The notes under the pieces are model-generated. The model worked only from the letters and a program-made list of their open reading frames with translations, was not told where the DNA came from and made no database searches. A stretch of 64,000 nucleotides of DNA from Aporrectodea caliginosa (Eukaryota > Annelida > Clitellata > Crassiclitellata > Lumbricidae). Positions 32,240-46,900 of the stretch are shown here, one piece after another (positions within the stretch are counted from its first letter, which is position 1; each line of letters starts with the position of its first letter). Both the position numbers and the translations under genes were made by a program. The DNA lies in NCBI GenBank assembly GCA_020284085.1, contig JACEVL010000204.1:1317001-1381000 (forward strand). The letters are read 5' to 3'.

Positions 32240-34587
32240 AGGGGATAGAATATCTCGGGACACCGCATGCGAAATCAGTCGCGTTTACGACCTGCGTAAC
32301 TTATAGGATTTTTGCATCGCCACCTACCACAACGAACTGAGTCAAATTGGCGTAACGGGGAATGTTTGGACTTCATCACGTCCTTCATGAATTCCTTCAC
32401 TTCTTCTTCTATTATTCTATATATTTGGCTTTAAACCTGGTGAGACATATTGATGATGTTTCTGTGTACGGAGTTCTTCTAAGCCGTGTTTTTCAGAATG
32501 GCGTCGAGTAGGTGGAATTGGTTTTCGGTGAAGTGATTGGCATACAAAATATTTATTGAAGGGCTTGGCGATTTATTGTGGAGACCTCTCCTTTACAAGT
32601 ATGCTGCATTTCGCAAGCCAAAATTCTGAGAATATTTCTGAATCTTTCAACAAGTTTCTTCCTTCTTATAGACATTTGCATTCGTGTAGGCCTACTCATC
32701 TTAACCCTTAAGAAGAAAGATCATTTAGAAATGTTTACGGATAGTTATATGGCAATCGAAGAAGCAAATTATATATATATGATATATATATATAATTATA
32801 TGTGTGTGTGTACATTGTACAGTATGCCTAAGACAAGCAAAGAGGAAGGCCGCAAAGCAGAAATAGGTCATAACATGTTCCTGATTAGGCCTATTCATAA
32901 GTAGACACTTGAGAAGTCATTGAATAGTTATAAATTCAGAATTTCCCTACATGAAAGTGCATGTGCTTGAAAGTGTTTTCAATTACGTTGCTGCGTCGCC
33001 AAGCGACTAGCAAGAAGTTGTGATATTAGTTTTAATTAATATGTGGCTTGTTGTCATGAAATAATACATGTGTAATAGTGTATAGACCACGCCTGACAGT
33101 TGTAGGCTTGCATTTGCTTCGTAGGCTTCAATATTTCAACTGAACAATCAAACGGTTTTTTAACCATATTATCTAAAGTTTTTTCCAGTCTTATCATCGA
33201 ATCAGTTGTTTGCTCAGAGACGAATATTGAGCCTTTAGCTCTATAAGTTCCAGTGCACAATCATGATTGACAATTTTCCAGTTTTTTCGTTGTAGTTTAA
33301 CGCTATAAAACAATAGTTCTATGCAGTCATCAATAATTTGCATTAAATTTAATTAATTTATATATTACTGCATATCTCATAATAAACAACAGGTATTTAT
33401 CACAGCTTTTTAGGCTATAGGTGATAATTAGAGCTGACTAACTTAGAGTTAGTGATATCGTTCAAGTTTCCGCAGCTTCGCCTTACTGTGCACAATGGTG
33501 ATGATAAACATTAGTAATTCTTCAAGTATTCTGTGATTCATTGTATGTATAAAGTTCTCGGAACTGGGATTGAGTTCGTTCGCCGTAGTTAAAAGTGAGT
33601 GAGATAGTCAGCGAACGAAATTGAAAATGAGGGAGTGAATGAGTGACAGTATGGATTGGTGGTTAGGTGAATGGATGGGTGGGTCGAATCGGTCAGTGAG
33701 TGAGAGTATTGCAGTATACTCAATGGTGTCAACGTTTAATGAAATAATAAAAGATTTAGAGTAGTTCTAAGAAGTACATTGCAGGTAACAATTATAGACT
33801 GACTTGAAAAGAACTAAATATTTCCAAAAGCACAACACTTGACAAACTCGTGACGTGCAATGGAACAAACCTTCACCCGTGACAGCTGCTGTCGAATACA
33901 TTTTTGTTACGTTTGCCACGGCGCCACCATAACAGGTGGCAACAAATAGTGAAGCTTTTGGTCAAAGACAAAATCGCTAAGGAAAGGCTGCACCTAGTAG
34001 TGTGATCAATTAGCTCATCGAATTTAACATTTTCTAATCTGTCTTCCAAGTAGGCCTATCCATGATAGCTCTGTTGTCAAACATATCTGCAGGTTTCCGT
34101 ACGCGCAAAGATAAGAAAGAAAAAGTGTCGTTACCTCAAATTCGTGTTATATCGATCAACTAAGTGTTACTTCAATACTTTGATTATATTCATGTATTCT
34201 ATGCATTCAAATGCATGATCATGTTAAGCTTTTTATGAGTGTGCAACTGTGCTTGCGTTTATCCGCACCTTGCCCGGCGCAGCCAAGCAACGCGCACAAA
34301 CATTGCATTGGTTATCTGCGCAATCACTTCAGGAATTACTTCAGAATAACTGCAGTGGACAATAAAAGCGACCCACTTCAGCTAACACAACACGTGTATA
34401 AACAAGCTGGTAACTATCGTGTCCGTACCATATGGCTACGGTTTTGGTAGTTTCAACATTTGCACTGCTGACGACATGTTTCCTGCGAAGTATCGGTCAT
34501 AGCTTTGATGTAGACGGTGTTTAAAATCGGTGTGGTGGTTCATATTGTCGTCTATCACAGTCTGCCGTTCATAAAGAAGCTATTGCA
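32240..34587. other. Spacer upstream of locus C; no gene recognised
   Basis: AT-rich, only short ORFs. Notable bits are a (TA)n/(TG)n stretch near 32770-32815 and a GTGAGTGA/GGATGGGTGG purine-rich patch at 33590-33710. The promoter of locus C should lie in the last few hundred bases, but no convincing TATA box is seen. Confidence 0.5.
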
Positions 34588-34935
34588 ATGGGCTGCTGCT
34601 GTTCGAAAGAATCTACGGGAGTGGTTGCCCCTTTTGTTGAGGAAGCTAAATCAGGCGATGATGACGTGTTAGCGTTTGATAATTTTGCTGCAACACCTTC
34701 CGTTGAGCTTAAGTCAAAAAACCGAGAACAAAGGGACTTATTGTCTGCACAAAGTCTGATCCTTGGTCGTCACGAAAGGACCCTAAGAGCTCGTCAGTTC
34801 TTACCTTACGACGCACACACAATGCAGAAACCAACAGCAACTACTGGACAACCATGGACAGATGAAAAGTTTCCACACGTATTTCAGAAAGACAAGGAGG
34901 GGAAAACAATCAAACTCACTTGGAAGAGGCCAAAA
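34588..34935 (+). CDS. Locus C exon e1: N-terminus and start of CysPc
   Basis: 116 codons from the only plausible ATG (preceded by stops), donor GTAAGA, phase 0. MGCCCSKES (acylation signal), an acidic linker, then PWTDEKFPHVF and TWKRPK. The F-P and W-K-R-P blocks are the entry of the calpain protease domain. Confidence 0.88.
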
Positions 34936-37900
34936 GTAAGACAAACCTATTTCAACAACCTACACAATAGAGCGTGATTTGTTATTAAGAAAAGTTGTAG
35001 CGTGATAGTCTTGAGTTCAGTATGCAGCCATATGTTGATATTTCGAACTGATATACATTTTAAGAATTCTCTGGCTATCATCACTGTCTACGCCTTACTA
35101 CATAAATGAAGAGACTGTTCATTAACCCGCAGGCTTGGCCTTTCATCTGAGCATTGTCTGTTAACTGGCAAACTTTCTGTTCAGTTAACTTGTTCAGAGT
35201 CCGTCTTTTATTTATTTATTCCAAAAGTTTAACGACATCTCATGGCTACTATGGCCGTAGATGTTACTTATCTACGGCCATAGTAGATAAGTAACATCTA
35301 CTATGTTAGTAGATGTTACTTATACCTCTGGATCAAGGGTATAAGTGATCAAGTGTTTCTCATAGGATTTTGTGGTTTACCGTATAAAAGGGTCTTTGAG
35401 AGATAAACAAAATTCATAGAGAAAATTTACGGTTATCTAGGATTCCAAGATTTTTTTTTCAAAAGTGCCATATATGTGGAATGTTGCTTTCGAAAGCCAT
35501 TCTGATTAGGGGAGAAAATATTCATTTTAAGAAAATAATCCATCAATCTGTTATGCATGATTTTTCGAAGAATTTAGAAAAATATGGTAGAATAGAGATG
35601 GGTCGGAAGTAACTTATTTTATTTCTTTCACCCGATTTATAAAGAGGTATGACTTTAGCAATTTTTATTTCTGCTGGGATGATGCCAGTAGAAAATGAAC
35701 GATTTATGATTTGAACCAGTGGTTCAGCAATAACGTGGATTGTGACCTTTGCAACACTAGTCTAGGGCTTATATCATCCATGCCACAACTGTAAATTGTT
35801 TTTAACTGTTTTGCAATATCAGTTAGGCCCTACTTCCTGCTTAGTGGTAGGCAAGAGTCCAAAAGAAGAGTTTTGTGAATCCTTTAGGAATGTTTTAAAT
35901 GTTGCTGGGTTTTCATTAATTTTAGAAGCTAATGTGGGACCAATATTAACAAAGTAATCATTGAATTTATTAGCAATTTATAGATTATCAGAGATGTCTA
36001 TTCCGTTTATATTAAATGTGTCAGGGGAACTGTGGTTATTGTTGAATAACAGTCTTATGGTTTTTCAAGTTTTCTAAAGATCATTTTCACATTTCTTGAA
36101 TCTGTTTGCATAATACATTTTCTCAGCATGTTTTCTAATTTGTGTAAACTTATTTCGATATTTAACGAAGGTGGCTTTCTTAGACTCAGTGTGATTTTTC
36201 AAATACATGGAGTAAAGTCTTGACTTTTTTGCAAAATTTGAGCAGCGCACTGGTCATCAATCCTTGCTTTACATTAAGATAACCCCTTTTGCTATTGGTT
36301 ATAATTGGGAAACTGATCATTCAAATCTTTATAGGATCAATGAAACAGGTGTAAACAGTACAAGGCTTACCCATAACACATAATCTTTCAACATGTGACC
36401 AATCAACCTCTTCCAGAGAAACACTGAATTGAGCAATAGTTTTTTCATTAATTAGCCTACTGGCAGCCTACTGGCAGAGGCAGCTGGCTGAGACCGTTGC
36501 ACATATATATCTATACAAAACATAACAGGTAGGTGATCAGAAATATATATACGCCTAAAATTTACAATAACATGTAGGCTAGCTAGGTATATTACGGCTA
36601 CCTCTGATTGCTTGGCTTTTGCACCATACACCTTTACAAAATCGTTCACATACAGTTTATAATAGTAGGCCTACCAGAACATATGAGGCTTATTAAAATC
36701 CAACTAAGTTGTCATCAACGATGCTTTGATGAGCTACTGCAATTGTTAGTAGTTTCCATGTCGATTTTAAATTTCAACAGGACTTCACTTCAGACGTCAG
36801 ACTCTTTGGAAACACCATCAACAGATATTGTGCTAAGCAGGGTCAAGTCGGCGATTGTTTCTTCATTTCGACCTTGTCAGCCATAGCTGACCATCGTGAG
36901 TACATTAAGCAGGTACACGTAACTAGTTTGTTACTTATTTCCAAAACTTATACATACGATATCATCTAGCAACTAGTAAGCTAGCAATTAGATTCAGAGG
37001 TTAAAACGCGTATTCCCAATTTTTTTGCGCAATGTTTCTAACCTGGGGAATTAATGACAAATGCGATGGCAATGAAAAATTTGCCATTCAAATTCATGTA
37101 CAAACTGAGGTTGTTTTATTGCTTTCTTACTATAAAACTACTAGCTTTTTGCCCGTCCAAAGGCGGTTAAAATTTATTCGTGTTTTTTAAGAATAATACT
37201 GCCATTTACCGCATCAATTAGTTAACCATATTTTCAGTTTAAGTTACATAAAAGTATTTACAAAACGGCAATTCATTTTTTCATAACGCGTCTTTCAAAT
37301 TGTCAGTTTCAGTTACACGAAGCTATTTAGAAAATGGGAATAATTCTATTAAAGCCATATAAATTAGCAAAGAATTTCTTCGATGAGGATTTCATATAAT
37401 GACGAACAAAGGAAACAGCTGAAATGGCGATCGAAAGTCGGTCAATTCAATCGCAGTCTTGCGATCAGTCACTCGAACGCCCTCTAGCGGTGCCTAGTCA
37501 TTAAACTGTAGCGTAACACTATACACGCACACACATTAGGACATTTATGTTCCTTTATTATATTGATTACCTAAAATTGCATGGTTTCTAGATATTTCCT
37601 GAAGATGCGTATGAAACAGACCTAAGCAAATACACTGGCATCGTTCATTGTCGATTTTGGTGGATGGGAGAATGGATCGACGTCTATACGGATGACGTTC
37701 TACCATGCTATGATGACTTGGACCGATATGTGGGAGTACATTCAGACGACAAGAATATTGTATGGGTTCCTCTCGTAGAAAAAGCTCTAGCAAGGTCATT
37801 CACTATTTTGACATAACAATCAGCACACGGTCGGATATAAAAATCACCAATTGAGACATATTAGACAGACGGACGGAAAGATACACAGGACAAGAAATTG

Positions 37901-40900
37901 GACTCCAAATAGTGTATACGACTACGCGACTAGCCGTCACATTATGAAGCCTGCATAATATTATATGACTGAGCTATATTTAGATATCACAGCTCTATTT
38001 AATAGAGAAAATATACAAAGCCACCTTAAACGCAACGAATGAAGATCTTTTCAAAATGTTGACGAAAAGTTCTCTGAAAGTCGGAGAAGCATATCAAATA
38101 GACCGTTCAGTCTAATTCGTACTAGTAGAAAGTAAGCTAGGCGAATACCACACACAATAGCACAGTTATCCTTCAAGACCAACACTAAGTCTTATAAGCG
38201 TTGTGCTGCAGTTTAAACAGTGACTCGCATACGCCTAACTAGTTCTGATTGTCTAAAAATGTTTGATTTCATCTGTTACTCGAAAAACAAAAGAGCGCTT
38301 TTGAAACTCATATAATTTAAAATATGTCGATTGATGCTTAACACTTTTTCATTCCTATAACAAATTACGGTTATATAATATTATTATGTGGTTCAGATAT
38401 GCTGCTGGACGTCACACACCGTGGATAAAGCGATTCATAACATTATATATTGACAACAAGAAACTCTTGCCGCATTTCTAGCAAGTGTACACACTGTACA
38501 GCACATTTTAATGTAGACGAATCCAGTTAAGAATGAATAAAATTATTTAAGCACTATCTTTTTTCAATCTACGCTAGTCGTCCAGCTGCTAATTTATGCA
38601 TTTTACTTGCGTTGTCTCATTTCAAACAGACTGTGCGGAAGCTATCCGCAAATAGCGGGAAACCAATCGGATGTTTACCGACTATTGACAGGAGGTATAG
38701 TTGAAGATTTCAAGACTTCAAAAGCAAAGGAAGACGATGACTTCCTGCCTCCTGCTGAATTATTTGAACGTGTTGACAAGGCTCTGAATTCAGGTTCTAC
38801 TGTGCTGACCAACATTGCTGAGGTAAGCGTTAACCGTCTTCGTAGTGGCACCGCTCAAATTATGACGCCTTAATAATTATAAAAAGATGTTTAATAAATT
38901 TTCAGCTCATAAATATTATACCTAAATTATGTAATTTCATATTTGGATGTATGCATGCATACATACATACATGGATGCAATGTATGTATTAGACTTGTCC
39001 AAACTTACATGGGGAAATATATTTTTCAAAATATGCTGCTCCACAAGGCTGCCCCCTGTTACACTTGACTAGAAGACTCTGTGTTGAAAAAAAAAATTGA
39101 AGAGATCTGAGCATGTTTAGAGGTCGCTAGGTTTTGACACTTTTTGTAGAAATTGCAAAAAATTGCGCATCTGACGCGTTAATAGCTTCATTATGAATTA
39201 AAATAAGCACCCATGAACACCAAGCACCATCTTTCTAAATCATGATCAATATGCCAACTGTTTTTAAGTAACTAAAAGAATAATAAGCTTATTTACAAAT
39301 AAAACACTTATTTCAAGTACTTTCTGATAGATAAACGGTTGTTGGCTTATAACTAATTTTTAAATTTTGCATGCCACCTTTTCATCACAATTCGTTTCAT
39401 ATCCTACAATTGTATTGTTCAATATTGCTCTGTATGCTGCTAATTTAGCGTGATTCGAGCACTTTATTCGTCTGTGAAGCCAGCCTTGAATATGAAATAA
39501 GCTTACAGCACATGTTTTTTCACTTTCTGCAATAAAAGCTCGTACGTTACAAAACGGCAGCTATGGTGAAACTGGCATCAACAAGGAGTTCCTCACAGTG
39601 TTGTCTGTTAGGGATGCCTGACAAACACTTTCTTGGGTCTGGACTCCCAAAAAATTGGGCAATCTTGAGGAATTTCATATTTCATTACCAGAATAGACTA
39701 TAGCATTTGGTGAGGCCACGAAAGCAACAATAGTCGCTGCGTTGGTAATTCGGGAGGAGGCTAGAATCCCCGCACAGTGTGTGGATTCGGGTGTTCGCAA
39801 ACTGTGGAAGTTGTATGAACACAAATTTGTGCTGATTCAAAGAGTTACAGATTGAGTTCGATTTAATTCATTCTTTCAGTCATCATCTCCGCTATTTCTT
39901 CGAAGCGTGTCACTGAAGACATCGACGCTGCTCTGGTAATACAATCTTATTTATCCACCTAATCCGCTATCCATGTAGCGTCTGGACAGTAAATCCTTCG
40001 ACCACCAGACTCCACTGGAAGAGTATGTAACAAGATCTTTAAAACTGCTTGATCTTTTTACCATCCAGGGTCAAGAACATCCCACAGCCTTCCTATCAAA
40101 GTCCTTTACTCCCTGACCACTGGACCCTACTTCCCAGTCGATGAAGGCAAATGTCAAACTGTTGATGGTCGTCAATGACTGCGCAGAACGTGGAGTGGCT
40201 CTGATCCATTCTTACAATGATATACTAAGGATGAGTCACAGAAACAATACTTGCTGCAACTTGTCTCCAGTCATCGGACAAAATTTTCTGTTCCAAGAAA
40301 GGCAAAATGAAATAATAGAGGTTGCGGGTTTCCAGCACTTCAATGACAGGATTTATGCAGACTGGATTACTTTTTTAATTATCCAAAATTATATTTTATT
40401 ACAAACGTCATGCATCCTGACTAAGCAGTAACACTGCAGTATATATTTCTAAATTGGGCTGTTTATTTTTCAAAATAATAACTGACTTGAAAATAATTTA
40501 TAACCGATTTGAAAAAATCAAAATTATGCATGTTTTTTGACAAGTTCATACTATGTAGCAACAAGTCGAAAAACATAGCGACCTCTAAATATAATCAAAT
40601 CTTTCCAAAATTTTGCATACAGACTCATGTTTTCATGTGTAACAAGGGCAGCCTTGTGGAACAATGTATTTCCAACTTTTAATTTTTGTGGACCAGTCTA
40701 GTAAGTATGTATGTATGTCATACATGCATGCATTACATACATACATACATATATACATACATACATACATGTCATACATACATGTATACGAGCACGCGTA
40801 TGTTTACATTAATATATACGCACGTCGTACATGAATACATACAATACATGCACGCATGATCAAAGTCATTCACAGATATATACATGCATACATTGCATAG

Positions 40901-43900
40901 TTGCATACGCATATAATTCGAGGAATACGTATATAATACCTACATTATATCCTACATTTTATATTACCGCTTTTTCATAAAAAGTTCAAAAGTATACATT
41001 GAAACAGGGCAAAAAAACAACATTACCACGTAAAGCCATGCGAAGTCAATATTTTCATATGAACAGTAGCCTATTAGGTCCGTATGCGTTTCATCAAATG
41101 TCTATTCGGCATGCTGGCAGGGAAGGAACCGTAAACAGACTGAAAAGTCGAAATTGTGAGTTTAGATCAAACACTAGTTTCGGTTAGTCTTCAATCAAGA
41201 AGCGGTAGTGAGATGCAGCTGGAGTGACAACTGGCATTAGTCAAAGACATGACGTTTACCAGGAGCAACATATTAGATGCTGATCTAAGGAAGGGTAGCC
41301 CTTGTATAGAGCTGCAGTGTAGCATAATAACGTGTCATATTTAAAGATCATTAAATTTAAATTTAGATGTAACCTTAATGGGTATGAGAAGAGTTAGATA
41401 TAGTTAAATCGTCTTAATTGCTAAATGCTTCGAATGTTGTTTTAGTGAAAATAGTTATAAATTGCAGGAAGTACCTGAAAGTCAATTGAAAGGCCTGGTG
41501 TCGAATCATGCCTATTCTGTAACCGGTGCTTTGAAGGTAAGTCGATGTATTATATAATTTCATCGTAAAAATAAGAGTTAAACAGAGAATCGTGCATTAA
41601 AGTCGTCACGGGAAGGTCTTTGTCTGTTGCGTAAAGATTTTCATGGCAATTAAAAATCAATGACTACTTGGGTTTAGGTTTTACAAGGCCAATAAAAATG
41701 GCGAACCGTAACTTAATGGTGAAGTGTCTACTGCTGTATCAGTATATAGCATATAGCATATGCTGATACAGTCTTATTTCTTACATAAATAACCTCCGCT
41801 GCTCCGCAATGCTTCACCACGCTTGTATTATTATTATTTGCAAACGACACGAACGTTTTCAACTCCCATAGCTCTGGATATTGTCGCGAACCCATAGAGG
41901 GCGTCTATTATGGCCAGAGTCGCGACTGCATGGTGACCCAGAAATGTGGCTGACAACCGGCAGGTGAGGCTTAGTCGGTATTTCTCTCGGTCCGACGATT
42001 ACCCGCCGCCAGGAAGGAATGAAGGATCTTTCCCTCGGTCGTTCTTCTTTCTGGTACCACAGGATGTCGAGTTCGGGTCCTCCGTCTCCGCCAATGTCCT
42101 CGTGGATCCACCCCCGTGGCCTGGCTTTTGACGACACCCAATGCTACCAACAACGATTGACTGGAATGTCCCACAAAAGACGACACGAACACACGGTGCA
42201 GTTCAATTTCTTATTCAGCAGCAGAGGAACGATAATTAACTGAAGACAGACGAACAACTAATCAACTCAATGGCTTAACTGTAATTGCAACTGTCTGCAA
42301 ATGACTCTTCGACAGACTAACTGCAACTGAACATACTGCTGCTGGTTTATAATGTTTATTTAACGACGCCGTCATATTGACGATGATACTGCATTTCAGC
42401 GGTCTTATTTATACCATTTTGGGAAGGGGCGATAGGGCCTGCTCTTCCTGTGGACCCACAGGGAGTCCCCCTAGGACCTACCGCGTGTCCTATCGACAGC
42501 GCTAGCGGACATCCGCCCGTCAAATAACACTAATTTAAAACACGGAAGGACTAGGACGCGATAGCGTTATGAGCCTGCAGGAGGTCCCTAGGACCTACGG
42601 CGTGTCCTATAGACGGAGCTAGCGGACATCTACCCGTCAAATACATCAGTGCCAAAATATTAAAGAATACTGTGGCCTACAATTTCGCCACAATACCCTA
42701 ACGAATATTGTAAGAACTGAACTCGCGCTAGCAGCCAAATGTTTTGTGTCAATTAATTTACACTTTTTAGATAAGACGAATTAGCCTATATTTTCTTAAA
42801 ATCTCATAGGAAAACTTGTCCCCCGCAGCATCCTATGGTGAGTATTAATGGAACTTCCCTTTCCCCAGTGAGTCCAAACAATTTCTGGGATACATGTGGA
42901 TCAGCATAAATCTTAATGTGCAGGCTGCTGGAGAAAAATTTTGTGGATTGCTGTGTTGTTTGTGTCTTGTCTTGAGTTGTGGATGTGGAACCCTTAAGTC
43001 AGAGGTGGTCAACCTTTTCGGCCTACGGGCCACTATAATTGTAGATAAGCACAAGGCGGGCCTCCAATCAACAGCCCGCGGGCCACGTGTGGCCCACGGG
43101 CCGCGGGTTGGCCATCCCTGCCTTAAGTGCATGTCCGAATGACGACTACTGTCCCAAATCGACCAAACGTTGCATGTTTTGAGCAGATAGAACATCAGAA
43201 AAAAGTTACGAAGCTGCTAAGGATAAGAAATCCTTGGGGAGAAAAGGAGAAAACCGGTCGAGCAAACGATGGCGAATGGAAAGGTCGTTGGTCGTACACA
43301 TCGAAGGAATGGAAGGAAGTCGACGAAACCTTGCGACAGCAACATAACGTTCATATTGACAAAGGAGGAGAGTTCTGGATCTGCATGGAAGACTTCTTCA
43401 AACTCTTTGAAAATCTGTATATCTGCGACATGATTCCAAATTTCGACAAAGATGGATTTAGGAAAGAGGACGAATTAGGTAAGTATTTTACAGTGTATAT
43501 GATTTGCATATGATATGCTTACAAAATAATATTCACTCTAAACTATTTGTATAATTATCGTTGAAACGTCGAAACCGTACAAGCTGGAAGTGCCTGGAAC
43601 AACTACAAAGTCACTGGAACAAACTCCGCGCCTTAGACTACTGCCTGGCCAACTGTACGATTTTTATTTTCTACCTCTAAACGAAAGCTGGAAGTCAAGA
43701 CTTCCACAAACGTTAAAGATTACAATTCAGCAGGCTGGATGCTTGGAAGATTGCACATCGAATCTTAACTTATTATGCGCATAGCGTAATCATTAAATTG
43801 CTCTAGAACTGAGTTTCTGGTCGCACGGAAGTGACACCACATTCCATAACCATATAATCCTCTGGAGACGTCCAGCCAAATGCAAAAGGAAATTGGTAAG

Positions 43901-46900
43901 CTGGCTGTATTGACGCAGATGAGTTAGGAGTTTAGAACTGAATGACACTAAAGTAATGAACAAACGGATAAAACTTGACAGCGTATTCCAAATGTTTGGA
44001 CCAGCTAACGATAAATCTGATGGTTGTGGGAACCACTCTATAATCTACATAAGTAGTTGGCGTTACATTAATTTTTGTAGATAAGGTCATCAACATTCTT
44101 GGTGAATGGCATGGTGTAACATCTGCTGGAAACGAGGAAAAGAACAAAATGAGGAACCCGCGATTCATCCTTACGATTCCAGGTAAAGATAGGCCTATAG
44201 ATGAGGCAGAAGACAGTTTAGTCAGCTTAAACCATGGATGGTGCGGTTAAATCGCTGAAGTGCTGATTATTCAACAGTTTTTTCAAACCGCATGCCTACA
44301 ACTGCTATTAAATTCGTATAATAATTGATTACGCTATTTGCAGTCGGACGCTTATACATTAGGTGGAGTTAAAGGTAAAATTCTTTTGGGAGAATCTTCA
44401 TTAGGCAGGGGGTGCAAAACTCGTGTATGGACATTAGTTTTGCTAGCATAAAATATCTTGCCTCTAGTATTATGTTTTGAGGTGCCTCTGTGAAGTTTCC
44501 TCGAATCCCTCTTCAAACGTATCCTCGTTGCTCGAAAATCAGATTTTGAGTAAAACTTTTAATAAAGCTTCGTGCTTCTAGTATGGCCCGTATGAATCCA
44601 TCTTTTTTATCTTCATTTTACACACAATGCCACTAGACGGTGACACTTCAGTTACAAGTCTGATGCATCTTTCACTTGCTTGGGTAAGACAAGGAAACAT
44701 TGGAAAATTCAATAATGGTTTCGTTTCATTTGCATTCTTAATCTTGACAAGTTTCAGAATTTCTTCGTAGGACAGCAGCCTTTTTAGAGGCGGTTCACAA
44801 GTTCCAGACATCTGCTGGTTTCTTTCCAACTTATTAAGTCAACGTTATCTGTAGCAACAAAGTTAAAAGTTGGCACACAAACTGACTGTAGTGAATGTGC
44901 CTTGTCGCCCTGATGCCATTTCTTTTTATATAACTTCTGTCATTTGGTTAATATCGCAAGCAGAAAATTCTCAGTACGTCCAAAGAAGGCATTTCTTTTT
45001 ACTGCTGGATCAACAATCTCCAACATATCGTTGGTCAAGTATCTTGCTTATATACATTTATTCATTCATTCATTACAGAGATTTATATAGCACCCCTTCT
45101 TGGCTACTACTCAGAAGTGTTTCCGACCCCAGCACGGATAAGAAAGGTTAGAGCAGAACGTATCAGAACAGACTCTGGAGAGCAAACGCAACACCAAGAG
45201 GAACCCGTTCCAGACCGAGGGGCCAACGACTGAGTGGCACGGTTCTGTCTATTAGATGGCAAAAGAGACAAGGAGCACACCCAGCTCAGTTGAGCGCAGG
45301 CAGCAACGGCCCCAGACATCCAGGGTAGGGTAGCAGAGCTCGCGGAGGTAGACATAGGCAAGGCCCAGCAAGCACCTGCCTACCTCGCCGTCTGAACACC
45401 AAACACCATCCACCTTAGCCGCCTGTCTGTCTGCCTGCCTGACTCTTTGGATTTTGAACCCCTGCCTATCGATTTTGATTTTATTGAGCGCCTGTGAATA
45501 AGCTGGTTCCCGCGACTTCAGATTTTGTGGGCGCTGTAGAAGTTCCGAGTTTACGATTACGATTACGATTAGTGATGTGCATCAAATCCAATATTATTTT
45601 ACCAACAGGCTACTTTGCACAGTACACAACTTTTGCACACCCTGCCGTTTCTCAAATGTTAACTTCATTTTTTCACTCCACCCTATTATATATGTTAATA
45701 TTTAAGGCAAGGTATTCGCTTATATCTTAAACGCCTTAACTTCTGAAGCGCCTGCATGCCAAAAAATTAAAGCTTCTTGCAATCAGTTTTTTCCGACGCA
45801 AGCACACCGACTCAGGAACTGTAATGATGTGGCGAATTTGATGCATTGTGGTGCATGTGATATAACAACAGAATAGGTTATGGCTGCATTTGGCTAAAAT
45901 TTATATATGAGTTACTTTCTGATCATTTGCACTCGACTGCAACTTGGACAAGCTGTAGTCTCGTTGTCGTGTGTGTGTACAGAGACTCCAAGACATACAT
46001 GTATATAGGCCTACTGTCCAAAATAGCGTAGTAAACCAGGCTTATGCCCAGCGCCTTGCTTTGGACTGTGGCATAGCGACGTCAAGTACACATTATCACA
46101 ATAATGATTGTGAATTGTTGTTACAGAGGAGAATAACGCGAAACCAGTGTCTGCCGTGATAGAAATAACTCGACAGTTTGAAAATCCAGCAGACAGCAAC
46201 GACGACAATGACAAATTGTTCGGCGTGATCGACATTTATAAGGTACAACTATTTGGCAAATAAAATCAGAAGTAAAATAAAGGTTTGCTATTTAAGATTT
46301 CTTCGATTACAATAAGTAGGCCTATGTGTCAGAGCTAACGATTTTTCTGATGCATAAGTAGTCTATATTGACATGTCAATATAAATTACTTATGGGAAAA
46401 CGTCGAACCTAATATTGATAATATTGCAGCAATGCTTTATTCTAACCAGCATGTGCATTGGGATTAAATGAGATCCACATAGGAATATAGGCCTTATTTT
46501 ATAACGGTCACAAAATACAGAGATGCGATCTAGTTTACGGAAAGGTTGCGATACAATTATTATATGATTTCCACCGACAAACTATTCCACTAAGTTATGC
46601 CCAGATGCGTTCTGGTAATCTAACAGATAGAACAGGAAGAAATCCGAGGCAATCGTTTATGGATGAATCTGAATAAACAGACAGCTGAGAAGTCACACAT
46701 TGGATGTCGTACTGGCACTTATTTGTGCAAATTATCACCAGGCGATCATCTGCTGGTACCTTACTTCTATGGCAGCCAAGTAAAGCCACCCGTTAGCAAA
46801 TCGTTCTGTATCAGGATCTTTATGAATGCAAATACTACGTGCAGGTAATGCCAATTATTGTTTTTGTCTTCCTATTTTAAAAATAAATTCAATTATCTCA

